Shown here piece after piece: positions 25,019 through 34,267 of a stretch of DNA of 44,545 nt. The notes below the pieces were generated by a model that saw nothing but the letters and a program-made list of their open reading frames with translations, was not told the origin of the DNA and ran no database searches. Origin of the DNA: an uncultured Bacilli bacterium (lineage in GTDB: Bacteria > Bacillota_I > Bacilli_A > RF39 > UBA660); NCBI GenBank assembly GCA_948479395.1, contig CAOLUI010000003.1, positions 1 to 44,545 on the forward strand, read 5' to 3'. A program made the translations under genes and the position numbers. Each line of letters starts with the position of its first letter. Within the stretch, counting starts at the first letter, position 1.

Positions 25019-25094
25019 TGGTGCCGAAAGAGGGACTCGAACCCCCAACCCATTGATTACAAGTCAATTGCGCTACCAATTACGCTATTTCGGC
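25019..25094 (-). tRNA. tRNA-Thr(TGT)
   Basis: 76 nt, acceptor GCCGAAA/TTTCGGC, anticodon loop CTTGTAA, CCA encoded. Confidence 0.95.
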
Positions 25095-25104
25095 AAAAAA
25101 TAAA

Positions 25105-25181
25105 TGGTGGGCGATATAGGACTCGAACCTATGACCCCCTGCTTGTAAGGCAGGTGCTCTAACCAACTGAGCTAATCGCCC
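25105..25181 (-). tRNA. tRNA-Val(TAC)
   Basis: 77 nt, acceptor GGGCGAT/ATCGCCC, anticodon loop CTTACAA, CCA encoded. First gene of the operon. Confidence 0.96.
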
Positions 25182-25186
25182 GTGTA

Positions 25187-25229
25187 CTTGACATAATCAA
25201 CTATAACAAAATAGCTTGATTATGTCAAG
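25187..25229 (-). promoter_or_regulatory. Palindromic promoter of the tRNA operon
   Basis: Leftward -35 TTGACA (25223-25228), 17-bp spacer, -10 TATAGT (25200-25205). The whole promoter is framed by a perfect 14-bp inverted repeat CTTGACATAATCAA (25187-25200) and TTGATTATGTCAAG (25216-25229). Confidence 0.8.
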
Positions 25230-25247
25230 GATTCTGTAAAAAAAGAT

Positions 25248-27086
25248 TTAATTTTTAATAAAATATACTTCATACCAAATTAAGAAAACATAAATATTAT
25301 ATATTTTGCGACCATTATTTTTAATATTATTATAGTGATCTTCTAATAAAATATTTACAAAATCTTTATCAAAAAAATCATTTACATAATCCCGATTAAA
25401 GACTTCTTTAAGTTTCTGATAGTATTTTTCTTCTTTTATCCATTTACTAAATGGTACAGGAAAACCCAATTTTCTTCTTTTGGACCATTCTTCTGGAATT
25501 TTTTCATGAGCAATTTCACGAAAAAGATATTTTGTTTGTTTATCTTTAACTAAATATTTAGAAGGAATTTTACGAGCGAAATCAAACAGAACACTATCTA
25601 AAAGGGGAACTCGAAGTTCAATGGAATTAGCCATTGTCATTTTATCAGCTTTTAACAAGATATCTTGGGGAAGCCAAAAATGCATATCTATATACATCTT
25701 CTGGGTTATTTCATCCATATTTTTTACTTTATCATAATATGGTTTAATTATATCTCCAATTCTCTCATTATTCCGTAATTCAGGCTTTAATATTTCATTG
25801 GCTTCTTCTTCTTCCATAAATGTTCCATGACCAATATATCTTTCATAAAAAGGTTTACCATATAATTTTAAAGTGTTTTGTCCAGGAAAATGCGGGAAAG
25901 GTCGAACTATTTTAGCAATTGCTTTTCGAAAAGTTAAGGGAAATTTTTTATATATTTTTAAAAGTGTTGGATCATTATATTCATTATATCCAGCAAACAT
26001 TTCATCACTACCCTCACCTGATAAAACAACTTTTACTTTACTACTGGCCAGTTTAGATAAAAAATATAAGGGAACAGTTGAAAGATTAGCATGAGGTTCA
26101 TCTGTATGATACATAATTTTTGGAAGAATATTAAAAAATTCATCACTAGTTATTTTTTTTTGATAATTCTTTATTTTTAATAAATCAGATAAATCTTTAG
26201 CGTATATAGTTTCATCAAATCCGGGTAAATCAAAGCCGACAGAAAAGGTTTTATCGGGTTTAGCTACACTTACAACATAAGATGAATCTACTCCCCCAGA
26301 AAGATAAGAACCAACTTCGACATCACTAGTTATTTTATGATATTTAACAGAATCTTCTAAAATACTTTTTAATTCTTCTTTTATTAGTTCATAAGGTCTA
26401 TTTTCTTTAGCATAATTAACTTTAAAATATTCTTTAATTGTTAATTTACCATTTTTAAATTTAAAATAATGTCCCGGTTTTAGTTTAAAAACATTTTTAA
26501 AAAAAGTTTCTTCATGCACAGAGTATTGAAAAATGAGAAACATTTTTAAGGCAGAAGTATTAACTTCTTTTTTAAATCCTGGATGTTCTAGAAAAGATTT
26601 TATTTCTGAGGCAAACATAAAAGTATTATCATCTTGATAATAATAAAAAGGTTTAATACCAAAATGATCCCTTGCTCCTACTAACTCTTGGGTCTTTTTA
26701 TTATAAATTACAAAAGCAAACATGCCACGCAATTTGGAAAATAATTTTTCTTTATATTCTGTATAACCGTGAAGAATAACTTCTGTGTCAGTTTTAGTTT
26801 GAAATTGATAACCTTTTTTTATTAAATCTTCTTTAATTTCTTCATAATTATATATTTCACCATTAAATATTATCATTTGTGATTTATCTTCATTATATAT
26901 TGGTTGAATTCCACTTTTAGATAAATCAATTATAGATAAGCGACGATGACCTAAAGCAATATAATCATCGGTATAATAACCATCTTGATCCGGTCCACGA
27001 TGAATTATTCGATCAGCCATTTTTTTGATAACTACTTTTTTTTCTTTACTTTTTTTTTGATCAATAAATCCTACTATTCCACACAT
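25248..27086 (-). CDS. asnB: Glutamine-dependent asparagine synthetase-like amidotransferase
   Basis: 612 residues. Class II glutaminase domain starting MCGIVGF (Cys2 nucleophile) and a synthetase domain with the pyrophosphate loop YLSGGVDSS and later VLSGEGSDEMFAGY. It converts Asp to Asn with Gln and ATP, or, as the AsnH/LtsA branch does, amidates carboxyls in peptidoglycan precursors. Start: the ATG at 27086 after AGGAGG; upstream in-frame codons would spoil the N-terminal Cys. It is the last gene of the alr/ATP-grasp/asnB operon, 8 bp after the ligase, which favours a cell-wall amidation role over bulk Asn synthesis; this is inference. Confidence 0.88.
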   Translation of the reverse strand: MCGIVGFIDQKKSKEKKVVIKKMADRIIHRGPDQDGYYTDDYIALGHRRLSIIDLSKSGIQPIYNEDKSQMIIFNGEIYNYEEIKEDLIKKGYQFQTKTDTEVILHGYTEYKEKLFSKLRGMFAFVIYNKKTQELVGARDHFGIKPFYYYQDDNTFMFASEIKSFLEHPGFKKEVNTSALKMFLIFQYSVHEETFFKNVFKLKPGHYFKFKNGKLTIKEYFKVNYAKENRPYELIKEELKSILEDSVKYHKITSDVEVGSYLSGGVDSSYVVSVAKPDKTFSVGFDLPGFDETIYAKDLSDLLKIKNYQKKITSDEFFNILPKIMYHTDEPHANLSTVPLYFLSKLASSKVKVVLSGEGSDEMFAGYNEYNDPTLLKIYKKFPLTFRKAIAKIVRPFPHFPGQNTLKLYGKPFYERYIGHGTFMEEEEANEILKPELRNNERIGDIIKPYYDKVKNMDEITQKMYIDMHFWLPQDILLKADKMTMANSIELRVPLLDSVLFDFARKIPSKYLVKDKQTKYLFREIAHEKIPEEWSKRRKLGFPVPFSKWIKEEKYYQKLKEVFNRDYVNDFFDKDFVNILLEDHYNNIKNNGRKIYNIYVFLIWYEVYFIKN

Positions 27087-27094
27087 ATGTCCTC

Positions 27095-28306
27095 CTATTT
27101 CCAATAACTATTTTTATATTCTTTATAATAATGCCACCATCTTTTGTGAAGCATTAAAAATCTTTTAATGTTTTTATCACTAGGGGCTTGCATTGGTTTT
27201 ATAACGCTTTTCCACATTTTTAAAGCTTGTTTTTTAAACAATTTATTTTTAATATATTTTTTGATAATACCTTTAGGAACAAAAGAGAGTAATACTTGTT
27301 GATTTAAAAATTCATATTCTTTTGGTAAATCATATAAACAATCATCAACAATGGTTTTTACTAAGTTTTTTCCTAAAGCCGAAACATAATAACTACATCT
27401 TCCTTGACGGGCATTAATTTCTAAAACTTTAAAAGTGTTATCCCTATAATCATATTTCATATCTATTTCAGCAAATCCTTGATAATGAATATTTTCCATA
27501 AATTTTTTGATATTTTTAGATTGTTTTAAAACATCACCTTTAGTAGTGTTAAAACCATTAATTAAAACGGCGGCATTTCCAACCATGGAATTAGTTCTTT
27601 CTTGTAAACCAATTTGAGCAAATGACATAAATTCTACTTTTCCCTTTTGGTTAGCATATATTACAGCATCAAAAAGATTGGAATCATCTCCCGGAATAAA
27701 CTCTTGAATAATTAATTTATCTTGATATCCGCCATTTTTTATCTTTTTAATTATATCATATAATTCTTTTTGATTATTTACTTTATATATCTTATTTTTT
27801 CCCGAAAATTTTAAATGATTGTATTCAACTACATTAGCGGGTTTGACAACAACGGGATAAGTTAAACTAGATAAGATATTAGTTTTATTTTTACAATCAA
27901 AATATATAGTTTCTGGAAAAGTTAAACTGGAATTTTTATAGGTTTTATAAAATGTTTCTTTATTAGTTAAACTTTTTATGATTTCAATACTGGGATAATT
28001 ATAGATATAAGATTTAGAAATTTTACCCTTATTTTTAGAAATAAATTCGGTATAAGTTTCATTAGTACTAATTAAAATAATTTTTTTATTCGAATGTTCT
28101 TGAGCAAATTTTTCTAATACATGTAAAAATTCTTTTTCTTCCCAGATATGAGGCTCATAAGTAATATTTAAAATATTGGAAAATTTAGTAAAAGCTAGTC
28201 TTTCTTTGCCAATCAAATAAGCTTTTTTGTGATATGCTTCAAAAGCACAACGCGCCATATAATAAGCATTGGCATCACTACCTAAAATTAGTATTTCAAA
28301 ATCCAT
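27095..28306 (-). CDS. ATP-grasp carboxylate-amine ligase (D-aspartate ligase-like)
   Basis: 403 residues. An N-terminal Rossmann-like pre-ATP domain (ILILGSDANAYYMARCAFEAY), a central ATP-grasp (TYPVVVKPANVV, IIQEFIPGDDSN) and the metal-binding FKVLEINARQGR. The overall layout recalls D-Asp ligases that add D-Asp to the Lys side chain of peptidoglycan precursors, but other amino-acid ligases share it. ATG with GAGGA upstream. Placed between an alanine-racemase-type enzyme and an asparagine-synthetase-type amidotransferase, so the three may make and amidate an interpeptide bridge residue. Confidence 0.78.
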   Translation of the reverse strand: MDFEILILGSDANAYYMARCAFEAYHKKAYLIGKERLAFTKFSNILNITYEPHIWEEKEFLHVLEKFAQEHSNKKIILISTNETYTEFISKNKGKISKSYIYNYPSIEIIKSLTNKETFYKTYKNSSLTFPETIYFDCKNKTNILSSLTYPVVVKPANVVEYNHLKFSGKNKIYKVNNQKELYDIIKKIKNGGYQDKLIIQEFIPGDDSNLFDAVIYANQKGKVEFMSFAQIGLQERTNSMVGNAAVLINGFNTTKGDVLKQSKNIKKFMENIHYQGFAEIDMKYDYRDNTFKVLEINARQGRCSYYVSALGKNLVKTIVDDCLYDLPKEYEFLNQQVLLSFVPKGIIKKYIKNKLFKKQALKMWKSVIKPMQAPSDKNIKRFLMLHKRWWHYYKEYKNSYWK

Positions 28307-28338
28307 AAAATTCCTCTTTTCCTTATATTTTTATATAG

Positions 28339-29520
28339 CTAATATTTTATTTCTAAATCTTCTTCTTTGGTTTTATGTATTCTTGGAACACGATGACTAA
28401 TTTGATTAAATAAGTGATAGGCATTTATATTTAAATTATGACATACTTCTCTTATGCTAATAGTATTGCCAAAAATTTCAACTTTATCTTTATATTTCAG
28501 CTTTGTATCTGTAAAAACCATTATCATATCCATAGCATCACTTACAATTTTATAACGTTTATTCTTTATAGCAACACTCTTAAATTCTTTAGTTACGCCA
28601 TCGGCATACCCGATAGGAATAGTGACAATATAGCCATCCTCTTTTACTTTATAAGAAGCATTATAACCCACTACTTCTCCTTTGGTTACTTTACGAACCG
28701 CTAAAACGTTAGAATATAACTTAAAAGCGGTCTGGAGATTTAAATCATTTTCTAATATTGTTTCACTAATATGATGATGCTTTATATAAATATTTCTTTT
28801 AATGTTTCGAAATCTAGCTTTTAGTCCCTTGCCTTTTTTTCGACTACCACTAAACCCAAATAAAATTATTCCTAATCTAATGCCATTTACGAATGATAAT
28901 TTTTTATGGGTAACAAAGGTTAAACTACGATCAAAATGAACAATAGGTATTTCTTCTAAGTTTATATCTTGAGTTAACTCTAAAAATGTATTTACTTGTT
29001 GATCATAATAAATATCTTGAATACCCGAAGTAGCAAAATGAGAATATATTCCTTCTAATATTAGATTTTTATTTTCTTTAATTAATTTAACGGCTTTATT
29101 AAGATCTTTTTTCTCTTTAAAACCTAATCGATTCATTCCCGTATCAATTTTTAAATGAATATTTAAGGGATATGATAATGATAAACCATTTAATAATTTT
29201 AAATAATCTAAGTTATCAACAGTTAAGGTTACTTTGTTAATCATGACATCATCAATATAATCTAAATCAATAGGTTCTAAAACAAGGATAGGAATATCAT
29301 TATTAAATTTACGAATTTCTATTGCTTCTTCTAAGCTAGAAACTGCTAAGTAGTTAACTCCTCCTTCAATTAGACTATTAACAACTTTTATGCCATGATG
29401 ATAAGCATTATTTTTTACAACACCAATATAATATTTATATTCATTATATTTATTAATTACCTCTTTTGTATTCTTTTTTAAAATATCTTCGTCTATTTCG
29501 ACATAAGTTTTTCTATACAT
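28339..29520 (-). CDS. alr: Alanine racemase-family PLP enzyme
   Basis: 393 residues. PLP-binding Lys36 in VVKNNAYHHG (usually VVKANAYGHG), the IDTGMNRLGF strand, a C-terminal domain with the catalytic-Tyr region GYNASYK, PIGYADG, a degenerate DAMDMIM where CMDQ is usual, and ISHRVPR near the end. A basic insertion (SRKKGKGLKARFRNIKR) interrupts the barrel after residue 230. Alr makes D-Ala for the cell wall. The changed motif leaves room for another substrate such as Ser or Lys. First gene of the operon; a TATAAT -10 lies at about 29537-29542. Confidence 0.85.
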   Translation of the reverse strand: MYRKTYVEIDEDILKKNTKEVINKYNEYKYYIGVVKNNAYHHGIKVVNSLIEGGVNYLAVSSLEEAIEIRKFNNDIPILVLEPIDLDYIDDVMINKVTLTVDNLDYLKLLNGLSLSYPLNIHLKIDTGMNRLGFKEKKDLNKAVKLIKENKNLILEGIYSHFATSGIQDIYYDQQVNTFLELTQDINLEEIPIVHFDRSLTFVTHKKLSFVNGIRLGIILFGFSGSRKKGKGLKARFRNIKRNIYIKHHHISETILENDLNLQTAFKLYSNVLAVRKVTKGEVVGYNASYKVKEDGYIVTIPIGYADGVTKEFKSVAIKNKRYKIVSDAMDMIMVFTDTKLKYKDKVEIFGNTISIREVCHNLNINAYHLFNQISHRVPRIHKTKEEDLEIKY

Positions 29521-29549
29521 AAAATCATCCCTAAGTTAATTATACCTAA

Positions 29550-29584
29550 AAATATAAAAAAAGGGAAATAATCATTTATTACCC
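29550..29584 (-). terminator. Terminator upstream of alr
   Basis: GGGTAATAA/TTATTTCCC stem followed leftward by TTTTTTTATATTTTT; ends transcription of the gene at 29644 before alr. Confidence 0.75.
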
Positions 29585-29643
29585 TTTATTTTTAGAAAGA
29601 CAGTCAATTGGTCTTTTAAATCCTTTTAAGCTCGTAATTTCAA

Positions 29644-30117
29644 TTATAATTTGGGGCCATTTTCTTGCTGATTTAGGTATTCATCTAATCTTCGATTATA
29701 ATTATCAACTTGCTCACTAAATTTAAACCCTCGGCATCTAAAATTTATATTAACTAGGCTTTCGATGTTATTTATAATATTTATCCCATTTATATTTATA
29801 CCATATCCCCCTTTAACAGAGTAATATCTTGAACATTCCATGGTTTCTGATAACATAAAATTATCAATTAAATCATTTAATATTTGTTCTGTTAATATAT
29901 CAACTTGTTGAGTAGTAATACCTGTATTAAAATGCCTTTCAAATCCTCTTTTAGGTACTGTAATCTCAAATGTTAGCATTTTTTCATTATTTATTTTATA
30001 TGAATCAATGCTTATTTTTCCATTAACAGTTTCCTTATCCATTAGTATTTGAGTAATATACTCACATAATAGTTTGGATCTTTCTGGGGCAATTTGCAAT
30101 GCTTCTTCTTTTTTCAT
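29644..30117 (-). CDS. Hypothetical protein
   Basis: 157 residues, family not recognised. Alpha/beta pattern, no membrane segment, no catalytic motif evident; contains the strand KMLTFEITVPKRGFERHF and a GGYGININGINI loop. ATG after GTAGGAG. Between the split ART-like gene and a terminator. Real gene by SD, length and codon use; function unknown. Confidence 0.6.
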   Translation of the reverse strand: MKKEEALQIAPERSKLLCEYITQILMDKETVNGKISIDSYKINNEKMLTFEITVPKRGFERHFNTGITTQQVDILTEQILNDLIDNFMLSETMECSRYYSVKGGYGININGINIINNIESLVNINFRCRGFKFSEQVDNYNRRLDEYLNQQENGPKL

Positions 30118-30184
30118 TTAAACTCCTACTTTCATTTTTAAATTAGTTGAGACCTAATGAATTATATAGATTAACCTCGATAAT

Positions 30185-30780
30185 TTATTTTTTTAAAGAT
30201 GTTTCTAGATTATTATAAACAAATTCATTTAAAGTAATATCTAATAATTGATACTTTTCTTCTTGAAAATTATTTAAATCATCTCGTAAATCTTCATATA
30301 TTTTTTTTACAAGTGCTTTATAAGGAAAATCTTCAAATTCCATTTCATTAGGACTTTTTAAAGACTTCATCATGTATAGCATAATGAAGAAGCGATCGAA
30401 TATAATTTCGCCATCTATTTTTTTAAATAACATATTTTTAAACAATCAGGACTAATAGTTTTTTTAGAAAATATTTGCGTAAAATTTTCTACTATACAAT
30501 CTTTTTCATTAAGACAATTGATATTAAATCTTAAAAATACAGTGTCAATAAAATGACTTCGGGCAATATCACGATTATGAAATAAAAACATCATCTTATA
30601 CCAAAATCTGGCACTAAAGCCAACACAACCAGAAATTCCTTTAGATACGCAAATGCCTACTCGTTTATCTCCAACTAATTTACAATTTTCTCCATTAAGC
30701 GAAATTAAACCATTTATAAGAATATTTTTTAGATATTCTATATTGGTAAAATGATAATAGTATTCATTATTATTGTCCAA
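30185..30780 (-). pseudogene. Possible ADP-ribosyltransferase-fold protein, split by a frameshift
   Basis: Two overlapping frames. The first (30415-30780, TTG start after GGGGA, 121 residues) begins YYYHFTNIEYLKNILINGLI, reminiscent of the YHxTxxxNLxxILxxGL opening of DarT/ART-like proteins. The second (30185-30445, 86 residues) continues with IDGEIIFDRFFIMLYMMKSL and an acidic helical tail. They meet at a run of seven A residues near 30415-30422. Joining them there gives one protein of about 195 residues, so this is probably one gene with a slip in the run (mutation, sequencing error or programmed shift). Two separate overlapping genes is the alternative. Promoter TTGTTT-17-TATATT just upstream. 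Confidence 0.55.
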
Positions 30781-30909
30781 TTTATTTTCCCCATTTCTAA
30801 TTTATAAAAATTAAATCTAATATAACAAAAATAAAAATTTTAAACAACCTATTTAAATAGTTTGGTCCAAAATTTAAGATCTTCTCTTAATTATTTCTAA
30901 ATGCTTTTT

Positions 30910-30937
30910 TTGACAAAATAATATTGCTTGCTAAAAT
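30910..30937 (+). promoter_or_regulatory. Promoter of the helicase gene; leaderless start
   Basis: -35 TTGACA (30910-30915), 16-bp spacer, -10 TAAAAT (30932-30937). The ATG at 30945 lies where transcription should begin and no SD is present. Confidence 0.65.
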
Positions 30938-30944
30938 AGTTTTT

Positions 30945-32384
30945 ATGGAAAATAATATATTTAATGTAAATGGCTATGAATTAGATGAGGAACAAATTAA
31001 AGCAGCTGCTAGTAATACTAAATATAATATGATTATTGCGGGAGCGGGCAGCGGGAAAACTTTAACGATGATTGGAAAAATTAATTATCTTTTAAAGATA
31101 AAACATGTAAATCCCGAAGATATTCTTTGCATTTCTTTTACTAATGAAGCTGTCAATAGTTTAAAAAAGAAAATTAATAATGATTTAATTAAAACTTTTA
31201 CCTTTCATAAATTGGGTATTTATTTATTAGAACAAGCCGATGTTTATTATGAATTAGCAACTGATAACTATTTGACAAGTGTTATTGATAATTTTTTTAC
31301 GCAAAATAATCTTTCATCTTTTTTAATTAAACAAATTAAGATAGTTTTTAAAATTATTTTCTTTAATCCCAAAAAAATTTTACTTCATAAAAAATATCCG
31401 GAAATAAAAAAAATTATTTTAAGTTTCATTAATTTGTATTCCGCTCATGATTTAAAAAAAGAAGATTTAAAGAATTTTATTAGGCAAAAACAATCAGCTT
31501 TATTTTTTTTAATTTATGCGATTATTACTTTTTATGAAGCTAAAAAATTAGAAAACAATTATTTTGATTTTGATGATTTAATTAAAGAAGCTACTAAAAT
31601 ATGTAAGAATTTAAAATTATCATTTAAAGAAATTATAATAGATGAATTTCAAGACACTTCTCTTTTACGGTTAAATTTTATAAGAGAGATTGTAAGAATA
31701 ACTGATGCGAATCTAACTGTAGTTGGGGATGATTTTCAGTCAATTTATAAATTTTCGGGCTGTGATTTAAATATTTTTTTAAATTTCCAAAATTATTTTC
31801 CAAATACTTGTATTTATAAAATTCAGAATACTTATCGCAATAGTAATGAACTCATAAAAATAGCGGGAGATTTTGTGATGAAAAATAAACTGCAATTACA
31901 AAAAGATTTAAAATCAACGAAACATTTAAGTAAGCCTTTACAATTTGTTTATTATTTTAATCGTTATAACGGCTTATTAAAAGCTTTAAAAAAAATTAAA
32001 ACTGGTGAAATACTTATCTTAGGAAGAAATAATTTTGATATTTATAAATTTATTCCTAAGAATAAAATTACATGGATTAAAGATGGGTATTTTAAATTAG
32101 ATAATCATGATTTTCATTTAAGATATCTAACGGTTCATAAAGCTAAAGGATTAGAAAGTGATAATGTAATTTTAATAAATTTAGAAAATGGTATTTTAGG
32201 CTTTCCTAATAAAATAAAGAATCATCAAATCTTAGGATTTATTGATAAAAAAGAAAATTTCCTATTTGAGGAAGAACGGAGATTATTTTATGTGGCTTTA
32301 ACCCGTACTAAAAATTATTGTTATTTATTAGTACCTTATAATAATCCTTCTTGTTTTATAAAAGAAATTAAAAAAGAAGTTTAA
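30945..32384 (+). CDS. UvrD/Rep-family SF1 DNA helicase, compact
   Basis: 479 residues with SF1A motifs in order: Q motif LDEEQIKAA, Walker A GAGSGKTLTMI, motif Ia SFTNEAV, motif II IIDEFQDTS, motif III VVGDDFQSIYKFSG, motif IV NTYRNSNEL, motif V VHKAKGLESDNVI and motif VI EEERRLFYVALTRTK. Much shorter than PcrA (about 730 residues): the 1B/2B insertions are reduced. ATP-driven 3'-5' unwinding in repair or recombination is expected. The ATG at 30945 seems leaderless; a TTG at 30924 lies within the promoter. Convergent with pyk with 3 bp between the stops. Confidence 0.9.
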   Translation: MENNIFNVNGYELDEEQIKAAASNTKYNMIIAGAGSGKTLTMIGKINYLLKIKHVNPEDILCISFTNEAVNSLKKKINNDLIKTFTFHKLGIYLLEQADVYYELATDNYLTSVIDNFFTQNNLSSFLIKQIKIVFKIIFFNPKKILLHKKYPEIKKIILSFINLYSAHDLKKEDLKNFIRQKQSALFFLIYAIITFYEAKKLENNYFDFDDLIKEATKICKNLKLSFKEIIIDEFQDTSLLRLNFIREIVRITDANLTVVGDDFQSIYKFSGCDLNIFLNFQNYFPNTCIYKIQNTYRNSNELIKIAGDFVMKNKLQLQKDLKSTKHLSKPLQFVYYFNRYNGLLKALKKIKTGEILILGRNNFDIYKFIPKNKITWIKDGYFKLDNHDFHLRYLTVHKAKGLESDNVILINLENGILGFPNKIKNHQILGFIDKKENFLFEEERRLFYVALTRTKNYCYLLVPYNNPSCFIKEIKKEV

Positions 32385-32405
32385 TTTTTAAACCTCTTCT
32401 ATTTT
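32366..32405. terminator. Bidirectional terminator between helicase and pyk
   Basis: GAAGTTTAA/TTAAACCTC stem with T-runs on both sides; it includes both stop codons. Confidence 0.65.
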
Positions 32406-33791
32406 AATAAAATTAGTATGTGCTTTTTCTGGAGCTCCACCAGCTACTAATACTAAATCATTTTTATCTAATTTAACTAATTCTTTTGCCGCTTCTAAAC
32501 CAGCTTTTGTTATTTCATCAACATCGAATGATTCAGGAACTACTTTAGAATAAATTCCCCATCTAAAGGCAAGACTACGAGCTACTTTTTCGTTTGGAAC
32601 TGTAGCAATAATATATGAATCGGGTTTTAATGCGGAAATATCAGAAGCTGTTTTACCAGTTAGTGTTGATGTTACTATTGCTTTAATTGGTAATTCCTTG
32701 GAAGCTTCAACCGCTAGTTTAGCAATCGTATTATGGATATCTGTACCACTTAGTTTAAAATCTTCTATTTTATATTTAGTAATTTTTTCAGTGTTTTCAC
32801 AAATCATTGCCATGTTTTGAATAGTTTCAACAGGATAATCTCCCATTGTAGTTTCATCACTAGTCATTACTGCATCACAACCAGCTAATACGGCATTGGC
32901 AACATCTGTAACCTCAGCATTAGTTGGACGAATATTCTTTTTCATACTTGTCATCATTTGAGTGGCCATAATAACGCCCTTATTATATTTATGACAAGCA
33001 TCAATCATCATTTGTTGATATAATGGTAATTTTTCTAAACCAGTTTCAACTCCTAAATCTCCACGAGCAACCATAATATAATCAGACTCTTTTACGACTT
33101 CGTCTAAATTATCCATCGCATATTGAGTCTCTAATTTGGAAACAATTGGCATATCAGGTTTTCCAAATTCTTGACAAAGAGCTCTAACCTCTCTAATATC
33201 ATCCGCACAATTAACAAAAGAAATAGCTAAAAAATCTCCATCGTGATCACAAGCATATTTAATATCTTCGCGATCTTTTTCACTTACATATGGAACATCT
33301 AATTTAATACCAGGAATACATACTCCACGACGACTTTTGATTTTACCACTATTCATGATTTTACAAGTTATTCCCCCATCAGAATCATTTGACTCGACAA
33401 CTAATTTATAAAATCCATCATCAAGTAAAACATCCATACCTGGTTTTAAATCTTTTAAAATTCCTTTGTAATTAAAACAAATTGCTTCAGTTGTTCCTTC
33501 AATTTCTTCTTCTACTATTCGAATACTATTTCCAGCAACTAAATCAATATAGTCATCTTTAAAATTACAAGTACGAAGATCTGGTCCCTTAGTATCATAT
33601 AAAATAGCAATATTAGCTCCTAGTTCTTGACGAGCTTTATAAACTAAATCTTCATCTATTTTTCTTTCTTCTAAAGTTGCATGCGAGAAATTAATACGTG
33701 CAACATTCATACCAGCTTCTACTAGACCTTTAAAATTTTCCCAATTTTGAGTAGAAGGACCGATACTACATACAATTTTTGTTTTTTTCAT
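32388..33791 (-). CDS. pyk: Pyruvate kinase
   Basis: 467 residues; last ATP-forming step of glycolysis (PEP + ADP to pyruvate + ATP). N-terminal KTKIVCSIGPSTQNWENF, the beta-barrel domain with LYDTKGPDLRT, the signature MVARGDLGVE, and the allosteric C-terminal domain ending ggaPEKAHTNFIKIEEV. It lacks the extra PEP-utiliser domain of B. subtilis Pyk. ATG after AAGGAGTGA. Promoter at 33817-33845. Confidence 0.97.
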   Translation of the reverse strand: MKKTKIVCSIGPSTQNWENFKGLVEAGMNVARINFSHATLEERKIDEDLVYKARQELGANIAILYDTKGPDLRTCNFKDDYIDLVAGNSIRIVEEEIEGTTEAICFNYKGILKDLKPGMDVLLDDGFYKLVVESNDSDGGITCKIMNSGKIKSRRGVCIPGIKLDVPYVSEKDREDIKYACDHDGDFLAISFVNCADDIREVRALCQEFGKPDMPIVSKLETQYAMDNLDEVVKESDYIMVARGDLGVETGLEKLPLYQQMMIDACHKYNKGVIMATQMMTSMKKNIRPTNAEVTDVANAVLAGCDAVMTSDETTMGDYPVETIQNMAMICENTEKITKYKIEDFKLSGTDIHNTIAKLAVEASKELPIKAIVTSTLTGKTASDISALKPDSYIIATVPNEKVARSLAFRWGIYSKVVPESFDVDEITKAGLEAAKELVKLDKNDLVLVAGGAPEKAHTNFIKIEEV

Positions 33792-33816
33792 AAATTCACT
33801 CCTTCAAAGCAAAATA

Positions 33817-33845
33817 ATTCTATCATTTTCTTTTCTTTTTGTAAA
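33817..33845 (-). promoter_or_regulatory. pyk promoter
   Basis: Leftward -35 TTTACA (33840-33845), 17-bp spacer, -10 TAGAAT (33817-33822). Confidence 0.7.
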
Positions 33846-33854
33846 CCTTTTACA

Positions 33855-34234
33855 TCATTTAAAAGATTGTTGATAACTATTATTTAATTCTTCTTGTAAA
33901 ATATAAGAAACTAAATCTTTATATCCTATAAATATTTCGAGATAATCATCAGCAAAAAAATTTTCAATAGTAACTTTACCTAAGGAAAATTTTGCATGAA
34001 TAAACTGATTATTTCCAATATAAAGTCCAATATTTCCAAGATATCTATTTGTCGCTGTGGGCATCGTTTCTTTTAAAGATTGGGTATGAAAAAATAAGAT
34101 GACCCCAATTATATTACATTTACTAATTGTTCACAACCGAAACAATCATAATCTTTATTGGGTACTTTAGCTGGTTTATTTAAATATTTTAAACTTTCAT
34201 TTTTAATTAATAATCTAATTATTTTTTCCAACAT
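33855..34234 (-). pseudogene. NlpC/P60-like cell-wall peptidase, frameshifted and truncated
   Basis: The ATG at 34234 begins MLEKIIRLLIKNESL and reaches PNKDYDCFGCEQLV, a degenerate form of the DCSGLV active-site motif; it then hits a stop near 34108. The other frame carries on with GVILFFHTQSLKETMPTATN and LGNIGLYIGNNQFIHA, matching the HVGIYIG..xFIHA part of NlpC/P60 proteins, and ends at 33855. One frameshift near 34110 joins the pieces into about 126 residues, short for a full enzyme. No signal peptide. Decayed accessory gene at the left edge of the second accessory patch. Confidence 0.65.
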
Positions 34235-34267
34235 AAAAACGGTTTTTTGCATAATAAATTTAATAGA

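Noticed and set aside
24953..25162. 69-codon rightward frame with RDSNPQ/RTRTYDP motifs
   Set aside because: Antisense of tRNA-Tyr, tRNA-Thr and tRNA-Val; a well-known spurious protein type.
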